Shown here in pieces: positions 42,389-50,398 of a stretch of DNA of 64,000 nt. Position 1 is the stretch's first letter. Every line of letters starts with the position of its first letter. Origin of the DNA: Halobium salinum (lineage in GTDB: Archaea > Halobacteriota > Halobacteria > Halobacteriales > Haloferacaceae); contig NZ_JAODIW010000008.1 of the NCBI RefSeq assembly GCF_026586625.1, forward strand, positions 452,382-516,381, in the 5' to 3' direction. The notes below the pieces were generated by a model. That model ran no database searches. It saw only the letters and a list, made by a program, of their open reading frames with translations, and was not told the origin of the DNA. A program made the position numbers and the translations under genes.

Positions 42389-44239
42389 GTGACCGACGCC
42401 GAGGAGTCCGTCTCCCGACGACGGTTCCTGCAGGCGACCGGTGGGACGGCCGCGGCGGTCGGCCTCGCCGGCTGTACCGGCGGGAACGACGACGCCGGCG
42501 GTGGGGGCGGCGGTGACGGCACCGAGACGGCCGCCACGAACACCACCGCGACGACGGACGGAACGACCGAGTCCGGCGGCGAGGGGACACCCGAGGGGAC
42601 GCTCAACCTCGTCAACGCGACGATGGACACGCTCGACCCGGTGGCCGCGGCCGACACGGCCTCGGGCGAGGTCATCCAGCAACTGTACGACGGGCTGACG
42701 AACTACGTCAACGGGACGACGGCCGTCGAACCGTTGCTCGCGAAGGGGTTCGAGGCCAGCGACGACTACACGACGTACACGTTCGACCTGCAGAAGGGGG
42801 CGACGTTCCACGACGGGAGCGAGGTCACCGCGGAGGACTTCGTGTACGCGTTCGAGCGACTGGCCGGGTCGGAGAACTCCCGCCGGTCGTACTTCATCCT
42901 CGACTCGCTGTCGGTCGAACACGACACGGAGGGCGAGGAGTACAAGCCCGGGTCGCTCGCGGTCGAAGCCGTCGACGACTACACCCTGAAGCTGTCGCTC
43001 TCGAAGCCGTTCCACGCCACGACCGAGATGCTCTCGTACTCCTCGTTCGCGGCGGTACCCCAGGGAATCGTCGGCGACGTCGAGGGTCACGACGGGCAGG
43101 TCCGGTACGAGCAGTTCGCGACCGCCTCCCCGACCGGCGCGGGCCCGTTCGAGTTCGAGACGTGGGAGCAGGGGACCGAGGCCGAGGTCTCCCGCTACGA
43201 CGACTACTACGACGGAGATGCGAACGTAGAGCGTATCCACTGGCAGATAATCTCGGACCCGAACGCGGCCTACAACTACGGCCAGAACCGGAACTCGGAC
43301 GTCGTCAGCATCCCGACCTCGAAGTACGACCCGAGCAAGGTTCAAGTCGAGGAGACGGACGACAAGGGCCGGAAGTTCGGCACCTACGGACCGCTGCGAA
43401 ACGGGGAGACGGCACAGTACATGGCGGCGCCGCAGATCGGCACCTACTACGCCGGGTTCAACATGCAGGCGGTGCCCAAGCCGGTGCGACAGGCGTTCGC
43501 CTACGTGCTGAACCAGGAGCTGATGGTCGACCAGGTGTTCAAGGGGCGCGGCCAGCCGGCGTACCACCTGACGCCGCCGCCCATCTTCCCGAACCAGAAC
43601 TACGAGCAGCACGCGGAGGAGTACCCCTACGGGTACGGCGAGTCGAACATCGAGAAGGCGAAGCAGGTCATGGAAGAGGCCGGGTACGGGCCGAACGACC
43701 AGTTCGAGCTCAACTGGACGCAGTACGACTCGAACACCTGGGAGTCGATGGCGAAGATTCTCCGCGATCAGCTCTCGGCGGCGCACGTCTCGATGAGCAT
43801 CGAGAAGGCGCCGTTCTCCACGCTGCTGAAGCGCGGCCGGAACGGGAACCTCGAGGCGTACTCGCTCGGATGGATCGCCGACTGGCCCGCGCCGGACAAC
43901 TTCATGCAGCTGCTGAACCCGCCACAGACGGACACGTCGAGTTCCGACGCCATCATGTACACGAACTGGTCGTCGGAGACCGGCAGCGCGGCGGAAGCGG
44001 CGGAGAGCGCGTACAACGAGATTGTCGACAACCTCGCGCCGACGGACGCGGCGAACCGGGCGCGCAACGAGGCCACGCTCGCGATGGAGGAGGCCAACTG
44101 GGAGGACGTCTCCGTCGCGCCCGTCTACCACAGCGTCGACGAGCGGTTCTACTACGACTGGCTGGAGATCGAACCGTTCGGCGGCATGGGACCGAGCCGA
44201 CAGAAGTACACCGACGCACGGATTACCAACGGGGAGTAG
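42389..44239 (+). CDS. Solute-binding lipoprotein, family 5, second paralogue
   Basis: A 616-residue paralogue of 38385-40265. The twin-arginine signal (SRRRFLQATG) and lipobox LAGC with Cys29 are followed by a Gly/Thr linker and the SBP_bac_5 domain (FHDGSEVTAEDFVYAFERL, TGAGPFEFETWEQG, AGFNMQAVPKPVRQAFAYVLN, LEAYSLGWIADWPAPDNFMQL). Sequence is clearly conserved with the first copy throughout, so duplication is recent in family terms. The GTG at 42389 gives MTDAEESV, matching the other copy's MTDDN start. GTG at 42380 is an alternative. No transporter subunits adjoin it. Confidence 0.92.
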   Translation: MTDAEESVSRRRFLQATGGTAAAVGLAGCTGGNDDAGGGGGGDGTETAATNTTATTDGTTESGGEGTPEGTLNLVNATMDTLDPVAAADTASGEVIQQLYDGLTNYVNGTTAVEPLLAKGFEASDDYTTYTFDLQKGATFHDGSEVTAEDFVYAFERLAGSENSRRSYFILDSLSVEHDTEGEEYKPGSLAVEAVDDYTLKLSLSKPFHATTEMLSYSSFAAVPQGIVGDVEGHDGQVRYEQFATASPTGAGPFEFETWEQGTEAEVSRYDDYYDGDANVERIHWQIISDPNAAYNYGQNRNSDVVSIPTSKYDPSKVQVEETDDKGRKFGTYGPLRNGETAQYMAAPQIGTYYAGFNMQAVPKPVRQAFAYVLNQELMVDQVFKGRGQPAYHLTPPPIFPNQNYEQHAEEYPYGYGESNIEKAKQVMEEAGYGPNDQFELNWTQYDSNTWESMAKILRDQLSAAHVSMSIEKAPFSTLLKRGRNGNLEAYSLGWIADWPAPDNFMQLLNPPQTDTSSSDAIMYTNWSSETGSAAEAAESAYNEIVDNLAPTDAANRARNEATLAMEEANWEDVSVAPVYHSVDERFYYDWLEIEPFGGMGPSRQKYTDARITNGE

Positions 44240-44282
44240 CGCCGGCTTCGGGCCGGCAGTAGCGCCCACGTCGGTCCGTCGG

Positions 44283-44293
44283 GGCGCTTTTTT
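44283..44293 (+). promoter_or_regulatory. T-rich element: terminator of the lipoprotein gene and promoter of the next
   Basis: GGCGCTTTTTTGA ends the intergenic stretch after the second substrate-binding protein. The T-tract can terminate it and also provides a TATA-like box about 28 bp before the GTG at 44317. Confidence 0.45.
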
Positions 44294-44316
44294 GACGTCG
44301 GAGCGTGCGTCACACC

Positions 44317-44589
44317 GTGGTTAGCTCTCGTGCGCTCACCGCAGTCGTCGGCCTCGGCGTGAGCCTGTTCGTCAGCGTCGCGGCGTGGGCGTACTTCGAC
44401 ACGCTCCTGGTCTTCCTGGTCGTCCCGTTCGTGCCGTTGCTGTTCCGGAGACGAGCCACAGGAGAGTCGGAGGACCGAGCCGACGGCCGCGTCTGTCCGG
44501 CGTGTGGGTTCCGGTCGCGCGACCCTTCGGTCGCGTACTGCCCCCGCGACGGGACGAGACTCGAACCGGGCGACCGACGGTCACCCTGA
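44317..44589 (+). CDS. Small membrane protein with C-terminal zinc ribbon
   Basis: A 90-residue protein. Two hydrophobic helices in the first 45 residues (ALTAVVGLGVSLFVSVAAWAYF, LLVFLVVPFVPLLF) are followed by a charged linker and a zinc-ribbon (RVCPACGFRSRDPSVAYCPRDGTRL, CxxC and CxxxxxC type). Such membrane zinc-ribbon proteins are common and functionally undefined in haloarchaea. The GTG at 44317 is chosen over 44305 for correct spacing to the TATA-like element. Confidence 0.75.
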   Translation: MVSSRALTAVVGLGVSLFVSVAAWAYFDTLLVFLVVPFVPLLFRRRATGESEDRADGRVCPACGFRSRDPSVAYCPRDGTRLEPGDRRSP

Positions 44590-44596
44590 CCCGTGT

Positions 44597-45331
44597 CTAC
44601 GCATCCGTCGCCAACCGCTCGCGCTCGCGGCGGAGGATGCCCTCCCACACGCCGAACAGCGCGCTGTCGAGTCCATAGGCGTCGTCGACGCCGCGGACCC
44701 ACGCGTCGTCGGCGAACAGCGCCCGCTGGAACCGTCGTACCTGCGGCGAGAGGTCGCCGTCGGCGAGGTAGTGCGACAGCGTCTCCTCTCGGGTTCGGGC
44801 GACGAGGTCGGGCGGCACCTCGACGCCGGACTCGCGGGCGACGTGGACGAACCACTCCAGGTGGAGCAGGGCGTCCGCGACGACGAACCGCTCGGCGAAG
44901 CCGAGGTCGCCCACGAACCGGGAGGCCGGGCAGCCACCGACGTACACGTCCCGCGGCCGGCTGAACCGCGGCGCCGACACCGGTTCGACGCCGGTCCGCC
45001 GGGCGACGGTGCCGGCGGCCGAGCGAAGCTTCCGCTCGGCGATTCGGCCGAAGGGGAGCAGTCCGAGTTCGTACCAGAGCGGCATCCACTCGCAGTACGG
45101 CTCCGTGTAGGTCGCGTCCGCGAGGAAGTCCGCGGCGACCGACCGGGCCGCTCGGGGGTCGAGGTCGTCGCCGGTTCGGAGCGCGGCGACCGTCTCCGGG
45201 TACGCCTCGGGAAACGTCCCGAGGTCGAACGCCATCTCCTCGGCCACGTCGTGGACGTACTCGGCGCCGAGGCGATACCAGTCGGCGAAGTCGGCGGGCG
45301 TCCGCAACGACAGGAGCGAGAGCACCGTCAC
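44597..45331 (-). CDS. Conserved haloarchaeal hypothetical protein
   Basis: A 244-residue soluble, helix-rich protein (WYRLGAEYVHDVAEEMAFDLG, YCEWMPLWYELGLLPFGRIAE, FSRPRDVYVGGCPASRFVGD, ADALLHLEWFVHVARESGVEV, GLDSALFGVWEGILRRERERL). It has several Trp and Cys residues but no recognisable catalytic motif. The start is GTG at 45329-45331. It is convergent with the zinc-ribbon protein gene, whose stop lies 7 bp away. I cannot name the family. Confidence 0.75.
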   Translation of the reverse strand: MTVLSLLSLRTPADFADWYRLGAEYVHDVAEEMAFDLGTFPEAYPETVAALRTGDDLDPRAARSVAADFLADATYTEPYCEWMPLWYELGLLPFGRIAERKLRSAAGTVARRTGVEPVSAPRFSRPRDVYVGGCPASRFVGDLGFAERFVVADALLHLEWFVHVARESGVEVPPDLVARTREETLSHYLADGDLSPQVRRFQRALFADDAWVRGVDDAYGLDSALFGVWEGILRRERERLATDA

Positions 45332-45387
45332 GAGCGGAGTGACGGCCTCGAACGGTTTAGCGGGTCGGATTTCGGAAGTCCGGTCCG

Positions 45388-46689
45388 TCAGCCGTCGCCA
45401 CCGGGGGTGCCGTCACGGGGGGACGAGTCGGGGGGAGTTCCGTCGCCCGCCTCCTCGGCCGCTTGAGCCCCGTCGCCCGCCTCCTCGGCCGCCCGGGCGT
45501 CGCCGATTCGCTCCGCGTCCTCCTCGTCGCGGATGTCGTCGGCTTCGGCGCCGGCCACGTCGAGACCCGCCTCGGACGGGTCGGTCCCGAGCGAGGTCGA
45601 CCCGACGGCCCGCGGGAGCGGGTCGCGACCGTCTATCAACTCCGGGAGCACCACGTTCGCCGCCTGGACCACCCCGACGAGGAAGAGCGGGCCGAGAAAG
45701 AGCCCGTACCAGCCGAACACGGTCGCACCGAGGATGTACGACAGCATCGCCATCCCGTCGTGGATGGTCTGCCCCGAGAACTTCCCCCGGATGAACGTCA
45801 TGGGGAGGATGTCGAGCAGGAGGAAGGCGGCGACGAGAAACGCCGCAGGCCACCAGAGGGCGGCCGCACCGTTACCCGCCTGCCACGCCTGATAGAACAG
45901 GTACGCCGCAGTCGGGAGGTAGACGACCTTACCGACGACGACCGGGACGAACGTCGCGAGGCCGGTGAGGATGGCGAGGAGCGTCGGGAACGGCATCGTG
46001 AGCCCCTGTGGTGCGACGTACGCGAACCCGTTGTACAACCCCAGGGCGAGCACCGTGACGGCCGCGACGGTGAGGACGTTCCCGAAGTAGACGACTTCGA
46101 GGTCGCGGTCGGCGGCGCTGAGGGCGGCGTACGTCGTCGAGTGTTCCCCCCACTCCTCGCGCACCCAGCCGTGCAGGCGGTGACCGTCGCTGTAGAGGAA
46201 GAACGCGAACGTGAGCGCGAGCCCGAGGTGGAGCAGGCCGGTCGATATCGTTCCGAGCGTCGTCAGAACTGCGTTCACTCCCTGCTGGACGCTCGGAAGT
46301 CGGTCGAGCCGACCGAGGAACTCCATCGGGCTCCGGAGGATAGCGCCCAGCGACTGCTGGTCGCCCGGCAGCCGCTGCAGCACGAACTGGGTCGCGCCGT
46401 CGCCGGCGACGCGGGTGAACTCGCTCCACGCCATGAGTCCCGCGTAGGAGAGCAGGGCGATTGTCGGGACGACGATGAGCAACAGCGTCGCGGCGGCGGC
46501 GAGTCCACGAGAGTCGACGCGCTCGTGCAGGCGCCGGAACATCGGCCGCGCCCCGTAGTAGACGAACAGCCCCATGACGACGGTGCCGACGATGCGCCAG
46601 GCGACGAACGCCAACACGCCCGCGAGCGCGAACACGACCACCCACCACGCGAGGCGCTCCCGGCTCAGCCCCCACGGTCCCTCGGTCAT
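45388..46689 (-). CDS. AI-2E family transporter-like membrane protein
   Basis: A 433-residue polytopic protein of the AI-2E/PerM superfamily. It shows about eight helices, beginning LAWWVVVFALAGVLAFVAWRIVGTVVMGLFVYYGARPMFRRL and including TLLLIVVPTIALLSYAGLMAW, LTMPFPTLLAILTGLATFVPVVVGKVVYLPTA and MLSYILGATVFGWYGLFLGPLF. The C-terminal 90 residues are an acidic, repetitive tail (EEAGDGAQAAEEAGDGTPP). Family members include autoinducer exporters and ion antiporters, and the substrate here is unknown. Confidence 0.9.
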   Translation of the reverse strand: MTEGPWGLSRERLAWWVVVFALAGVLAFVAWRIVGTVVMGLFVYYGARPMFRRLHERVDSRGLAAAATLLLIVVPTIALLSYAGLMAWSEFTRVAGDGATQFVLQRLPGDQQSLGAILRSPMEFLGRLDRLPSVQQGVNAVLTTLGTISTGLLHLGLALTFAFFLYSDGHRLHGWVREEWGEHSTTYAALSAADRDLEVVYFGNVLTVAAVTVLALGLYNGFAYVAPQGLTMPFPTLLAILTGLATFVPVVVGKVVYLPTAAYLFYQAWQAGNGAAALWWPAAFLVAAFLLLDILPMTFIRGKFSGQTIHDGMAMLSYILGATVFGWYGLFLGPLFLVGVVQAANVVLPELIDGRDPLPRAVGSTSLGTDPSEAGLDVAGAEADDIRDEEDAERIGDARAAEEAGDGAQAAEEAGDGTPPDSSPRDGTPGGDG

Positions 46690-46877
46690 ACGGCGGGGTT
46701 CGACCGGGCGACGTTTGTATGTACTCGCCGTCTCTCGTCAGCTGTTCGCGGCGTCGGAGGTGGGGTCGTGGTGCGTACAGAGGCCCCCGGACCTCTTCCG
46801 GAACCCCCCATGGTGGTGAGTCGAGCGGTCGCCGTCCGGCGGCCGGTCGGTCGTCGCCTGCGGCCGTCGGACCGTCG
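46690..46877. other. Spacer between the transporter-like gene and the MinD-module genes
   Basis: No gene is supported in this 188 bp. CTCTTCCGGAACCCCCC near 46790-46808 loosely resembles the ends of the structured repeat family, but without a partner end it is not called. Confidence 0.35.
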
Positions 46878-47501
46878 CTACTCCGTCGTGAGCGCGTCGT
46901 CGCCAGCCGTCGGCTCCCCGTCCCCCGCGAGTTCGCCCGTCAACCCCCACTCCGCTGCGCGTTGTTCCGCCTCGTCGCGCGCCTGCTCGCGGATGGCCGA
47001 TATCTTCTCCTCGTCTTCGAGGAACGCCTCGAGGGCGCTCGCCTCGTCGTCGCCGTCGTCGTCGACGCGTTCTGGGGGTGCGACCTCGCGAGTCCGCTCG
47101 GCCAGCGCCGGGTCGTCGGCCAGTTCGGTCGCCGGCGTCGCCGGTGGTACCCGGAGGTCCGTCGCCTCGTGGGCCGCGGCGAGCGACGACGCCGGGAGTT
47201 CGTACAGCTCGACACGGTACGGACCGGGGTGAGCGAACTCGGCGATGGCGTCCGGCCCGCCGCGGTCGCTCGCGGCCTCGTAGGCGAGCGTCGGGACGCC
47301 CGCCTCGAACGTCAGGACGCCGCGTTCGCGCGCACCGAGCAGCAGGGCGTCGCTCGGCTCGAAGACGGCGTAGCCCGAGAGCTGGCGGTCGAGCGCCGTC
47401 CGGAGGGGGCCGGCCGGGTCGTCGACGACGTGCGAGCGCAGGAGGTCGCCGCGCGGGAGCCGCATGGGTGTCGCCTCCGAGCCGGGGCCGGGCTCCTGCA
47501 T
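46878..47501 (-). CDS. Conserved haloarchaeal protein coupled to MinD
   Basis: A 207-residue protein. The conserved-looking core is LPRGDLLRSHVVDDPAGPLRTALDRQLSGYAVFEPSDALLLGARERGVLTFEAGVPTLAYEAASDRGGPDAIAEFAHPGPYRVELYEL, given here as description of residues about 23-120. After residue 125 it becomes acidic, with a helical segment (ASALEAFLEDEEKISAIREQARDEAEQRAAEW) suited to coiled-coil contacts. No enzyme motif is visible. The start ATG at 47499-47501 begins one base after the MinD stop codon, so it is translationally coupled and probably acts with MinD. Confidence 0.8.
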   Translation of the reverse strand: MQEPGPGSEATPMRLPRGDLLRSHVVDDPAGPLRTALDRQLSGYAVFEPSDALLLGARERGVLTFEAGVPTLAYEAASDRGGPDAIAEFAHPGPYRVELYELPASSLAAAHEATDLRVPPATPATELADDPALAERTREVAPPERVDDDGDDEASALEAFLEDEEKISAIREQARDEAEQRAAEWGLTGELAGDGEPTAGDDALTTE

Positions 47502-47502
47502 C

Positions 47503-48276
47503 TCAGGGGGTTTCGGGAACCACGGCGCTCCTGAAGCGCGCGGCCACGTCGGCTTCGTCGCCGTCGCGCACGTCGATACGACTCGCCGCCTCGCGGTACG
47601 CCGTCGCCGCCGGACAGGTCGGCGCGTGCGCGAGCAGCGGCTCCCCGGCGCGGCGGGCGGTTCGGGCGGTCTCCGTGGCGGGGACGGTCGCCAGCGTCTC
47701 GCCGCCGAAGTACTCGCTCGCGCGGTCGGCGACGCGGTCGACGCCCGCCTCGTCACGCACCTTGTTGAAGAGGACGCCGGCAGTCGCCGTGCCGTACGAG
47801 CGGGCGTACTCCTGTACTTTGAGGGCGTCGGAGAGCGCCGGAATCGTCGGTTCCAACACGACCACGCTACGGTCCGCGAGGACGAGCGGGAGGACGGCGG
47901 ACTTCGAGCCCAGCGCCGCCGGCGAGTCGAGCAGGAGCACGTCGGTGTCGCGGGCGAGTTCGGCGACCACGTCGCGCAGGCGGGCCGGGTCGGCGTTCTC
48001 GAAGGCCGCGAGGCTCGTCCCGCAGGGGACGACGCGCATCCCGAAACGGTCGTACGCGGCGTCGTCGACCGTCGCCTCGCGGTCGGTGAGCAGGAGGTCG
48101 TGGAGCGTCGTGTCGGCGTCGTCGAGCCCCGCGTGAAAGAGCAGGTTCGCCATCCCCGTGTCGGCGTCCACGACCGTCACGTCGTGGTCCTCGGCGAGCG
48201 CCATCCCCAGTGCGAGCGTCGTCGTCGTCTTCCCCGTGCCGCCCTTGCCGCTGGCGACGGCGAACGCCTCGACCAT
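47503..48276 (-). CDS. minD: MinD/ParA-family ATPase
   Basis: A 257-residue deviant-Walker ATPase. The motif VASGKGGTGKTTTTLALG (about 8-25) has both signature lysines. Others are VVDADTGMANLLFHAGL (switch I), VLLLDSPAALGSKS (Walker B-like), and LADRSVVVLEPTIPALSDALKV. MinD/ParA proteins place other proteins or DNA in the cell through membrane- or nucleoid-based gradients. No amphipathic membrane-targeting helix is evident at the end, so the mode of localisation is uncertain. A TATA-like AACTTAAATT lies about 30 bp before the ATG, so it has its own promoter. Confidence 0.93.
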   Translation of the reverse strand: MVEAFAVASGKGGTGKTTTTLALGMALAEDHDVTVVDADTGMANLLFHAGLDDADTTLHDLLLTDREATVDDAAYDRFGMRVVPCGTSLAAFENADPARLRDVVAELARDTDVLLLDSPAALGSKSAVLPLVLADRSVVVLEPTIPALSDALKVQEYARSYGTATAGVLFNKVRDEAGVDRVADRASEYFGGETLATVPATETARTARRAGEPLLAHAPTCPAATAYREAASRIDVRDGDEADVAARFRSAVVPETP

Positions 48277-48407
48277 CGAATCACCTCGGAGTAGCCCCGC
48301 TTCCGAATTTAAGTTTTGCGCACGGGCCGACGGAGAGCAGAGCCGGTGCCGGGTCGACCAAGCCCGATGGACCCGACGCCGGACCGGCCGAATCGGACCG
48401 AGTCGGC

Positions 48408-49067
48408 CTACAACGACACCGTCGTCGTCCGGTCGTCGCCGAGGCCGGAGACGGTCAGCGTGGCCTCGCGGCGGCCGGTGCGCTCCACCTCGACGTGTGC
48501 CGAGAAGGAGGTGTTCATCCCGGCGACGACGCTCCGCGCGTTCGTACCCACGTCGGCGCTGGTGTCGAGCGCACAGACGCCGATACCGTCCCCGCGACGG
48601 AGCTCCGGGAGGAACGTGCTGTTCAGCAGGCGATAGACGGAGCGCATGTCGGCGGCGGCGGCACAGACGCTCGAACAGAGGAGCATCCCGGTACGGAAGC
48701 GGGCCGACTGCCCCTGTGCCTCGGCGACCATCGACGAGAGGTCCATCCCCAGTCGGGTGAGGTCGCCGAGGTCGTCGACGACGCGGACGTCCCCGCCGTC
48801 GCCGGTCCCGGTGCACGCGAGCACCGCGGCACGGTCGCCGGAGCCTCGCTTCGTCCGGTCGAGCGAGCGGCGGACGGTCCGGCCGCTCTCCTCGGTCGCC
48901 AGCACGACGGCCCGCTCGTCGCCGTCGGCGTCGGGGGCGACGAGCCGGTAGAACACCGACGCGAGGGCGTCGCCGTCGTCGCCGGTGAGCAGAATGCTCG
49001 TCCCGCTCTCGATGGGGCCGAGCGACAGCCCCTCGGCCTCGAACGTGTCCTCGCTGACGAGCGTCAT
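48408..49067 (-). CDS. DUF7504-like degenerate KaiC/RecA-fold protein
   Basis: A 219-residue protein with the beta-alpha pattern of the RecA/KaiC core: LGPIESGTSILLTGDDGDAL in the P-loop position, RAVVLATEESGRTVRRSL, VLACTGTGDGGDVRVVDDLGDLTRLGMDLSSMVAEAQ, and GDGIGVCALDTSADVG. The P-loop reads GDDGDA instead of GxxxxGK[S/T], so it lacks the ATP-binding lysine and is probably non-catalytic. Its ATG overlaps the stop of the upstream receiver-GAF gene (ATGA), so they form an operon. It likely acts as an adaptor in that pathway. Confidence 0.75.
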   Translation of the reverse strand: MTLVSEDTFEAEGLSLGPIESGTSILLTGDDGDALASVFYRLVAPDADGDERAVVLATEESGRTVRRSLDRTKRGSGDRAAVLACTGTGDGGDVRVVDDLGDLTRLGMDLSSMVAEAQGQSARFRTGMLLCSSVCAAAADMRSVYRLLNSTFLPELRRGDGIGVCALDTSADVGTNARSVVAGMNTSFSAHVEVERTGRREATLTVSGLGDDRTTTVSL

Positions 49068-49957
49068 CGCGCCACCTCCAGGGGTCGCTCCGCGCGAACC
49101 GCCTGCCTGAGGTCGAGAATCTCCATCGCCGTCTCGGCGAACTGTTGGAGCTCGTGGCGCTCCGCCTCGGAGTACCGACGCTCCTCGAAGTCGATGAGAC
49201 ACACCTGCCCGATGACGTGGCCGTCGTCGGTGGTCATGTTGGCGCCCGCGTACGAGACGATGCCGAGGTTCACGAGCAGGTCGTTCCCGCTGAAGCGCTT
49301 GTCCTCGTGGATGTTCTCGACGACCATCACGTCCTCTTCGAGCATACTGTGGGTGCAGATGGTGTCCTCGCGGGTGATGGAGCCCATCTCGGCGCCGTGA
49401 CAGGAGAGGACGTTCTCCTCGTCGCGCTCGATGAGGCCGATGAACGCCACGCCGGCGTCGAAGTGGCTGGCGATGAGGTCGGTGAGGCGGTCGAAGCTCT
49501 CCTCGATGGGGAGCTCCGCCACGTCGTAGGCCGCGAGCGCCTCCAGGCGCTCACCCTCGTCGTCGGGGGCGAGAAAGCCGACCTGCGCGCTGTGGTCGAT
49601 GACGTCGTTCGCGACGAACCCCAGTCGGTCGGCGGCGTCGGGGAGGTCGCGATTGAGGTACTCGACGATGACCTCCTCGAAGGAGGCGGTGTCGATGTCG
49701 CTCGGCGCCACGTCGGTGAACAGCACGCAGGGCGTCTGCGACGCGGTCTCCCGGATGGCACCGACCACGTCCATCCCGGTCCCGTCCGGGAGGTCGTAGG
49801 CGGTGACGACACAGACGATGGATTCCGACTCGAGGCGCTCGCGCGCGGCCTCGACCGACGGCGCACGGACCGCGGTCAGACCGTCCTCGGCCTCCACCGC
49901 GTCGACGACGCCGCCGATTCGCTCACTCCTATCTACACAAAGGACATTCCGGCTCAT
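49064..49957 (-). CDS. Response-regulator-like receiver fused to a GAF domain, phosphoacceptor lost
   Basis: A 297-residue protein. Residues 1-120 have the receiver fold (NVLCVDRSERIGGVVDAVEAED, IVCVVTAYDLPDGTGMDVVGAI, VLFTDVAPSD). The expected phosphoacceptor Asp, next to the Y in the TAYDLP stretch, is Ala53. The conserved lysine after the FT strand is also missing. A GAF domain follows at about 135-285 (SFDRLTDLIASHFDAGVAFIGLIE, DTICTHSMLEEDVMVVENIHEDKRF, GQVCLIDFEERRYSEAERHELQ). Thus it probably senses a ligand by the GAF part and not by phosphotransfer. A clear TATA box TTTTATACTC lies upstream. Confidence 0.88.
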   Translation of the reverse strand: MSRNVLCVDRSERIGGVVDAVEAEDGLTAVRAPSVEAARERLESESIVCVVTAYDLPDGTGMDVVGAIRETASQTPCVLFTDVAPSDIDTASFEEVIVEYLNRDLPDAADRLGFVANDVIDHSAQVGFLAPDDEGERLEALAAYDVAELPIEESFDRLTDLIASHFDAGVAFIGLIERDEENVLSCHGAEMGSITREDTICTHSMLEEDVMVVENIHEDKRFSGNDLLVNLGIVSYAGANMTTDDGHVIGQVCLIDFEERRYSEAERHELQQFAETAMEILDLRQAVRAERPLEVAR

Positions 49958-50398
49958 CGACTCGAGCGAGGAAGGGCGAGTATAAAACGGTACGCGGCAA
50001 ATTATCGGGACAAATATTCTGTTGTGTTACCGGAAATTCTCGTTTCGAATATCGAAAAACGAGCCTTCTCCGGCTCGTGAAGCGTTCCCGGTGACCGGGA
50101 GCGCTCGTGCCGAGCGGACGCCGAATCCGCCCGCCGAGTCGTCCGTGGGCGGGTCCTGCCCGGACGGCCGCGCCGAACCGCCTGTCGAATCGCCCCGTGG
50201 GAACGTCCGCCCGGCGTTCGGACGGTCGGCGTTCCTCGACGGCCGACGCCTGCTCGGGGAGGCGAGCGGTGACGAACGTCCCCGACCCCCACCGAAAGTC
50301 CCTACCCGGAGCCGGCCGATTCCGCCGGGAACAGCCGGCAACACCGTCCGGGGACTTCGATTCCGGCCCGAACTATTACACTCGCTCGGTCCCACCAT
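49958..50398. other. Divergent intergenic region
   Basis: Beyond the TATA box of the receiver-GAF operon there is AT-rich sequence at about 50005-50055 (ATTATCGGGACAAATATTC) and a second TATA-like element CTATTAC at 50371-50377, about 28 bp before the NuoF-like gene. No gene is supported in between. Confidence 0.45.
49980..49990 (-). promoter_or_regulatory. TATA box of the receiver-GAF operon
   Basis: On the minus strand GTTTTATACTC lies about 28 bp before the ATG at 49955-49957. This is a standard leaderless arrangement. Confidence 0.55.
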
